Of a DNA stretch of 38,542 bases, positions 34,774 through 38,542 are shown in pieces. The position numbers and the translations under genes were made by a program. The stretch is from Sedimenticola sp. (GTDB lineage Bacteria > Pseudomonadota > Gammaproteobacteria > Chromatiales > Chromatiaceae). How positions within the stretch are numbered: the first letter of the stretch is position 1; the number at the start of each line of letters is the position of its first letter. The notes under the pieces are model-generated. The model was not told the origin of the DNA. It saw nothing but the letters and a program-made list of their open reading frames with translations, and made no database searches. The stretch is from contig JALVTT010000067.1 of NCBI GenBank assembly GCA_027024025.1, forward strand, positions 1 through 38,542, in the 5' to 3' direction.

Positions 34774-37212
34774 ATGAAAGAGAAACTGGTGTTGGTCGGT
34801 AATGGCATGGCGGGGGTGCGCACCCTTGAGGAGCTGCTCAAGCTGGATCCCGAACGCTACGAGATCACGGTGTTCGGCGCCGAGCCCTGGCCCAACTACA
34901 ACCGCATCATGCTCTCGCCGGTGCTGGCGGGCGAGAAGACCGTCGACGACATCATTCTGAACGACCGCGCCTGGTACGAGGAGAACGGCATCGCCCTGCA
35001 TACCGGCGATGCGGTGGTGCGTATCGACCGGGCGGGGCGCAAGGTGCTCACCGGGCAGGGCGAGGAAGTGCCCTACGACCGCCTGCTGCTCGCCACCGGC
35101 TCCAATCCCTTCATCATTCCGGTGCCCGGGCACGACAAGAAGGGGGTGATCGGCTTCCGCGACATCGCCGACGTGGAGACCATGCTGGAGGCGGCGAAGA
35201 AGTACGAGAAGGCGGTGGTCATCGGCGGCGGCCTGCTGGGCCTGGAGGCCGCCAATGGCCTGATGAAGAACGGCATGGACGTCACCGTGGTGCACCTGAT
35301 GGACATCCTGATGGAGCGCCAGCTGGACGCCCCGGCGGCCAATCTGCTCAAGGCCTCGCTGGAGGCGCAGGGCATGAAGTTTCTGATGGAGACCCAGACC
35401 AGCGAGATCCTGGGCGACGGTCGGGCGCAGGGGGTCAAGTTTGCGGATGGCTCCGAGATCGAGGCCGACCTGGTGGTGATGGCGGTGGGCATCCGCCCCA
35501 ACATCGGGCTGGCCCAGGCCGCCGGCATCCACTGCGAGCGCGGCATCGTGGTCAACGACACCATGCAGACCTACGACCCGCGCATCTACGCCGTGGGCGA
35601 GTGCGTGCAGCACCGGGGGCAGACCTACGGGCTGGTGGCGCCCCTGTTCGAGCAGGCCAAGGTGGCGGCCAACCACCTGGCGCAGATCGGCATCGCGCGC
35701 TACGAGGGCTCGGTCACCTCCACCAAGCTCAAGGTGACCGGCATCGATCTGTTCTCCGCCGGCGAGTTCAACGAGCAGGAAGGCGACGAGACCCTGGTGC
35801 TGCAGGATCCGGGCATGGGCAGCTACAAGAAGCTGGTGGTGCGCGACAACCGCATCAAGGGCGCGGTGCTCTATGGCGACACCATCGACGGCACCTGGTA
35901 CTTCCAGTTGCTGCGCGACGGCACCGACATCTCCGCCTTTCGCAACACCATCCTGTTCGGCCAGCACGACCTGGGCGACGCCGGCCACGGCGACGAGACG
36001 CGGGTCGCGGCGCTGCCCGACGACGCCGAGATCTGCGGCTGCAACGGCGTGTGCAAGGGCGAGATCGTGGACGCCATCGTCACCAAGGGCCTGTTCACCC
36101 TGGACGACGTCAAGGCGCACACCAAGGCGGCCAGCTCCTGCGGCTCCTGTACCGGCCTGGTAGAGTCCATCCTCGCCAGCACCGTGGGCGAGGGCTATGA
36201 CGCCACTCCCAGCAAGAAGCCCCTGTGCGGCTGCACCGAATACAGCCACGACGAGATCATCGCCGGCATCAAGGAGCACGAGCTCAAGACCATGGACGCG
36301 GTGCGCGGCTTCTTCGAATGGAAGAACCCGGACGGCTGCGCCGCCTGCCGCCCCGCGCTCAACTACTACCTGCTGGCCAACTGGCCCGGCGAGTACCACG
36401 ACGACCCGCAGTCGCGCTTCATCAACGAGCGTGCCCACGGCAACATCCAGAAGGACGGCACCTATTCGGTGGTGCCGCGCCTGTTCGGCGGCCTCTGCAC
36501 CCCGGAGCAGCTGCGCGCCATCGCCGACGTGGCCGACAAGTACCAGGTGCCGGAGATGAAGGTCACCGGCGGCCAGCGCATCGACCTGTTCGGGGTCAGG
36601 AAGGAGGACCTGCCGCTTATGTGGAAGGACCTCTCCGAGGCCGGCTTCGTCTCCGGCCACGCCTACGGCAAGGCGCTGCGCACGGTCAAGACCTGCGCCG
36701 GCAAGAACTGGTGCCGTTTCGGCACCCAGGACTCCACCGGCCTGGGCGTCAGGCTGGAGGAACTCACCTGGGGCTCCTGGATGCCGCACAAGTTCAAGCT
36801 CGCCGTCTCCGGCTGCCCGCGCAACTGCGCCGAGGCCACCATCAAGGACTTCGGCGTGGTGTGCGTGGACTCCGGCTACGAGCTGCACATCGGCGGCAAC
36901 GGCGGCATCAAGGTGCGGGTCACCGACCTGCTGTGCAAGGTGGGGACCGAGGAAGCGGTGCTGGAGTACTGCGGCGCCTTCATCCAGAAATACCGCGAGG
37001 AGGCCCACTACCTCGAGCGTACCGCTCCCTGGGTGGAGCGGGTCGGCTTCGACTATGTCAAGCAGGCCATCGTGGACGACGAGGCGCAGCGCAAGGCCCT
37101 GTACGAACGCTTCAAGTACAGCCAGCAGTTCGCCCAGATCGATCCCTGGAAGGCCGTGGCCGAGGGCAAGGACCAGCACGAGTTCCAGCCCATCGAGATC
37201 ACTGCGGCTTGA
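34774..37212 (+). CDS. nirB: NAD(P)H nitrite reductase large subunit NirB
   Basis: NirB reduces nitrite to ammonium in the cytoplasm using NAD(P)H. The 812-residue protein begins with an FAD-binding domain (VLVGNGMAGVRTLEELL), a second nucleotide domain (AVVIGGGLLGLEAANGL), and the FAD loop AVGECVQHRG. BFD-like [2Fe-2S] domains follow: CGCNGVC ... CGSC and a second CGC ... CAAC. The C-terminal sulfite/nitrite reductase domain carries the [4Fe-4S]-siroheme cysteines C641 and C647 (CAGKNWCRFG) and C681 and C685 (CPRNC). Length fits the family (about 850). ATG at 34774 gives MKEKLVLVGNGMAG; the frame is open upstream across the promoter. It is followed by nirD after 176 bases. Confidence 0.96.
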   Translation: MKEKLVLVGNGMAGVRTLEELLKLDPERYEITVFGAEPWPNYNRIMLSPVLAGEKTVDDIILNDRAWYEENGIALHTGDAVVRIDRAGRKVLTGQGEEVPYDRLLLATGSNPFIIPVPGHDKKGVIGFRDIADVETMLEAAKKYEKAVVIGGGLLGLEAANGLMKNGMDVTVVHLMDILMERQLDAPAANLLKASLEAQGMKFLMETQTSEILGDGRAQGVKFADGSEIEADLVVMAVGIRPNIGLAQAAGIHCERGIVVNDTMQTYDPRIYAVGECVQHRGQTYGLVAPLFEQAKVAANHLAQIGIARYEGSVTSTKLKVTGIDLFSAGEFNEQEGDETLVLQDPGMGSYKKLVVRDNRIKGAVLYGDTIDGTWYFQLLRDGTDISAFRNTILFGQHDLGDAGHGDETRVAALPDDAEICGCNGVCKGEIVDAIVTKGLFTLDDVKAHTKAASSCGSCTGLVESILASTVGEGYDATPSKKPLCGCTEYSHDEIIAGIKEHELKTMDAVRGFFEWKNPDGCAACRPALNYYLLANWPGEYHDDPQSRFINERAHGNIQKDGTYSVVPRLFGGLCTPEQLRAIADVADKYQVPEMKVTGGQRIDLFGVRKEDLPLMWKDLSEAGFVSGHAYGKALRTVKTCAGKNWCRFGTQDSTGLGVRLEELTWGSWMPHKFKLAVSGCPRNCAEATIKDFGVVCVDSGYELHIGGNGGIKVRVTDLLCKVGTEEAVLEYCGAFIQKYREEAHYLERTAPWVERVGFDYVKQAIVDDEAQRKALYERFKYSQQFAQIDPWKAVAEGKDQHEFQPIEITAA

Positions 37213-37225
37213 GTTCGTAGGGGGT

Positions 37226-37353
37226 AACCACGAAGAACACAAAGGGCACAAAGGTATTTGTGCAGGATTTTTCAGGTTCTCTGCCTTCAATCGTAGAACC
37301 CTGGAAAGAGATACATGGAGCTTCTTTGTGTTCTTCGTGCCCTTCGTGGTGAA
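37226..37353. repeat. CACGAAG-type inverted-repeat element, copy C
   Basis: Left arm 37226-37254 (AACCACGAAGAACACAAA, then GGGCACAAAGG) and right arm 37324-37353 (CTTTGTGTTCTTCGTG, then CCCTTCGTGGTGAA) pair almost fully around a 69-base spacer. It occupies the nirB-nirD gap. The arms could fold into a long stem in the shared mRNA. Confidence 0.8.
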
Positions 37354-37388
37354 CAACTGAACTTCGCACTAGATCAGGATTAGAACCA

Positions 37389-37697
37389 ATGAATAACTGG
37401 ATAGAGATCGCGGCGCTGGAGGACATTCCCCGGCTGGGTTCCCGCGTGGTCAAGACCGATACGATGAACGTGGCGGTGTTCCGCACCCGTGACGATCAGG
37501 TGTTCGCGCTGAAGGACGAATGCCCGCACAAGCAGGGCCCGCTGTCCCAGGGCATCGTCAGCGGCACCACCGTCACCTGCCCGCTGCACAACTGGAAGAT
37601 CGACCTGGACAGCGGCTGCGCCACCGGGCCGGACGAGGGCTGCACCAACGCCTTCCGGACCAAGGTCGAGAACGGCAAGGTCTATTTGTCTATTTGA
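37389..37697 (+). CDS. nirD: Nitrite reductase small subunit NirD
   Basis: NirD is the Rieske-type small subunit of the assimilatory NADH nitrite reductase. The 102-residue protein has the Rieske fold. The paired motifs are ECPHKQGPLSQG and CPLHNWKIDL, supplying two Cys and two His. Some NirD proteins lack an iron-sulfur cluster, but this one keeps all four ligands. Its ATG has AGGA about ten bases upstream. It is flanked on both sides by inverted-repeat elements. Confidence 0.94.
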   Translation: MNNWIEIAALEDIPRLGSRVVKTDTMNVAVFRTRDDQVFALKDECPHKQGPLSQGIVSGTTVTCPLHNWKIDLDSGCATGPDEGCTNAFRTKVENGKVYLSI

Positions 37698-37702
37698 ATA
37701 GG

Positions 37703-37873
37703 TAACCACGAAGAACACAAAGAACACGAAGATCGATTGATCCCTCCCCCGCTTGCGGGGGTGGTTATGAGGGAGGCAGGGCGTTGCTCCGCTTTTCCCC
37801 ACAAGTGGGGAAGTGAGGAAAGGAATGGTCCATATCTTTGAGACCCTTGTGTTCTTCGTGCCCTTCGTGGTGA
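37703..37873. repeat. CACGAAG-type inverted-repeat element, copy D
   Basis: Left arm 37703-37731 (TAACCACGAAGAACACAA, then AGAACACGAAG) and right arm 37844-37873 (CCCTTGTGTTCTTCGTG, then CCCTTCGTGGTGA) flank a 112-base spacer. Inside are two tight hairpins listed separately. It fills the nirD-nasA gap of 203 bases. This is the longest of four copies. Confidence 0.8.
37746..37812. repeat. Two short hairpins nested in repeat copy D
   Basis: CCCCCGC-tt-GCGGGGG (37746-37761) and TTCCCCAC-aa-GTGGGGAA (37795-37812) are perfect stems with two-base loops. The first is also enclosed by TCCCTC (37741) and GAGGGA (37769-37774). No T tract follows, so terminator function is unlikely; they look like a separate repeat inserted in the element. 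Confidence 0.55.
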
Positions 37874-37900
37874 AAAATCAATTCAGGAATTAACGTAGAA

Positions 37901-38542
37901 ATGCTCTTCGGACGTGGAAAGAAAAACCCCATCAAGCTCCCCGGCAAGGCCGTGGTGGAGTGGAAGTACGCCGCCTGCGGCTATTGCTCCACCGGCTGCT
38001 CCATCGAGGTGGGGCTCAATGCCGAGGGGCGTCCGGTGGCCTCGCGCGGGGTGGCGGATGCCGACGTCAACCGCGGCAAGCTCTGTCTGAAGGGCATCTT
38101 CGAGCACGAGCTGTTCGACTCCGCCGGGCGCGGCACCGAGCCGCTGATGCGCGATCACTACCGCGACGCGTGGCGGCCCACCGACTGGGATACGGCGCTG
38201 GACAGGCTGCATGACGAGATCCGCCGCATCCAGGCGAAATACGGTCGCGACAGCTTCGCCGTGATCTCCACCGGGCAGATGCTCACCGAGGAGTTCTACA
38301 CCCTGGGCAAGCTCACCCGCGGGCTGATCGGCACCAACAATTATGACGGCAACACCACCCTGTGCATGGCGTCGGCGGTGTCCGGTTACAAGCGCAGCTT
38401 CGGCTCCGACGGCCCGCCCGGCTGCTACGAGGACTTCGAGCACACCGACTGCCTGATCGCCTGGGGCTCCAACCTGCCGGAGCAACACCCCATCATCTAC
38501 TGGCGTCTCAAGGAGGCCCAGGAGAAGCGCAACTTCCCGCTG
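37901..38542 (+). CDS. nasA: Assimilatory nitrate reductase catalytic subunit (5' part)
   Basis: The gene runs off the window after 214 codons with no stop. The product is a molybdopterin oxidoreductase that reduces nitrate to nitrite. The [4Fe-4S] motif is C-x2-C-x3-C ... C (CGYCSTGC, then KLCLKG), followed by the start of the bis-MGD domain (DWDTALDRLHDEIRRI, ISTGQMLTEEFYTLGKL, GTNNYDGNTTLCMASAVSGY). Homologs are called nasA or nasC. ATG at 37901 follows AGGA at a longish spacing. It is third in the nirB-nirD run. The missing rest (roughly 500 or more residues) cannot be assessed. Confidence 0.93.
   Translation, partial: MLFGRGKKNPIKLPGKAVVEWKYAACGYCSTGCSIEVGLNAEGRPVASRGVADADVNRGKLCLKGIFEHELFDSAGRGTEPLMRDHYRDAWRPTDWDTALDRLHDEIRRIQAKYGRDSFAVISTGQMLTEEFYTLGKLTRGLIGTNNYDGNTTLCMASAVSGYKRSFGSDGPPGCYEDFEHTDCLIAWGSNLPEQHPIIYWRLKEAQEKRNFPL

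Noticed and set aside
36225-37220. 331-codon plus-strand frame inside nirB
   Set aside because: Out of frame with nirB, Arg/Gly-rich, no motifs; a GC-driven shadow.
34723-37356. 877-codon minus-strand frame opposite nirB
   Set aside because: Same kind of antisense shadow; nirB has all its domains in the plus frame.

Overview
The window is GC-rich (about 65-70% in most genes) with dense, short-spaced genes. Most proteins look gammaproteobacterial: GreB, a murJ-lspA-ribF-ileS run, AmpD, a DUF1631 protein beside nadC, and a Pseudomonas-type NrdA/NrdB. A chemolithotrophic or purple-sulfur-type gammaproteobacterium (Chromatiales/Ectothiorhodospiraceae-like) is a reasonable guess, but nothing here fixes the genus. 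I found no tRNA, rRNA, CRISPR array or intact insertion sequence.

Layout. 1-1900: htpX, greB and a CoA-binding protein, all on the minus strand. 1901-8043: a lower-GC gap, then murJ-lspA-ribF-ileS on the plus strand; murJ appears to start at a CTG codon. 8119-10333: cysC (+), then btuF-like, ampD and a broken ORF (-). 10334-14068: two perfect CRP-type operators ahead of a DUF1631 gene whose first two thirds are strikingly low in GC, then an FKBP isomerase and nadC. 14252-18824: an EgtB-like protein that has lost iron ligands, a chemoreceptor, a SlyD-type isomerase and a repeat-bearing hypothetical. 18837-20933: a thioredoxin-acyltransferase-lipase group. 21055-24548: a PIN-domain remnant and small uncharacterised genes.

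24354-30252 is the most interesting part: a ribonucleotide reductase cluster read leftward from one promoter (TTGACA / TATATT) that carries two NrdR boxes in helical phase and three DnaA-type boxes. It encodes NrdA, a canonical NrdB, a second NrdB paralog lacking three of the four carboxylate metal ligands but keeping the C-terminal -LRWD tail, and a small zinc ribbon. Divergent to it is an exported protein made of 11-residue repeats, with a third NrdR-like box upstream.

31074-38542 is a nitrate assimilation locus: narK and a fused PP2C phosphatase/Ser-Thr kinase leftward; nirB, nirD and the start of the assimilatory nitrate reductase rightward. The 368-base divergent region holds a sigma-54-type promoter on each strand, which suggests nitrogen control. 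Four copies of a CACGAAG-rich inverted-repeat element sit in intergenic gaps of the nrd and nitrate loci.
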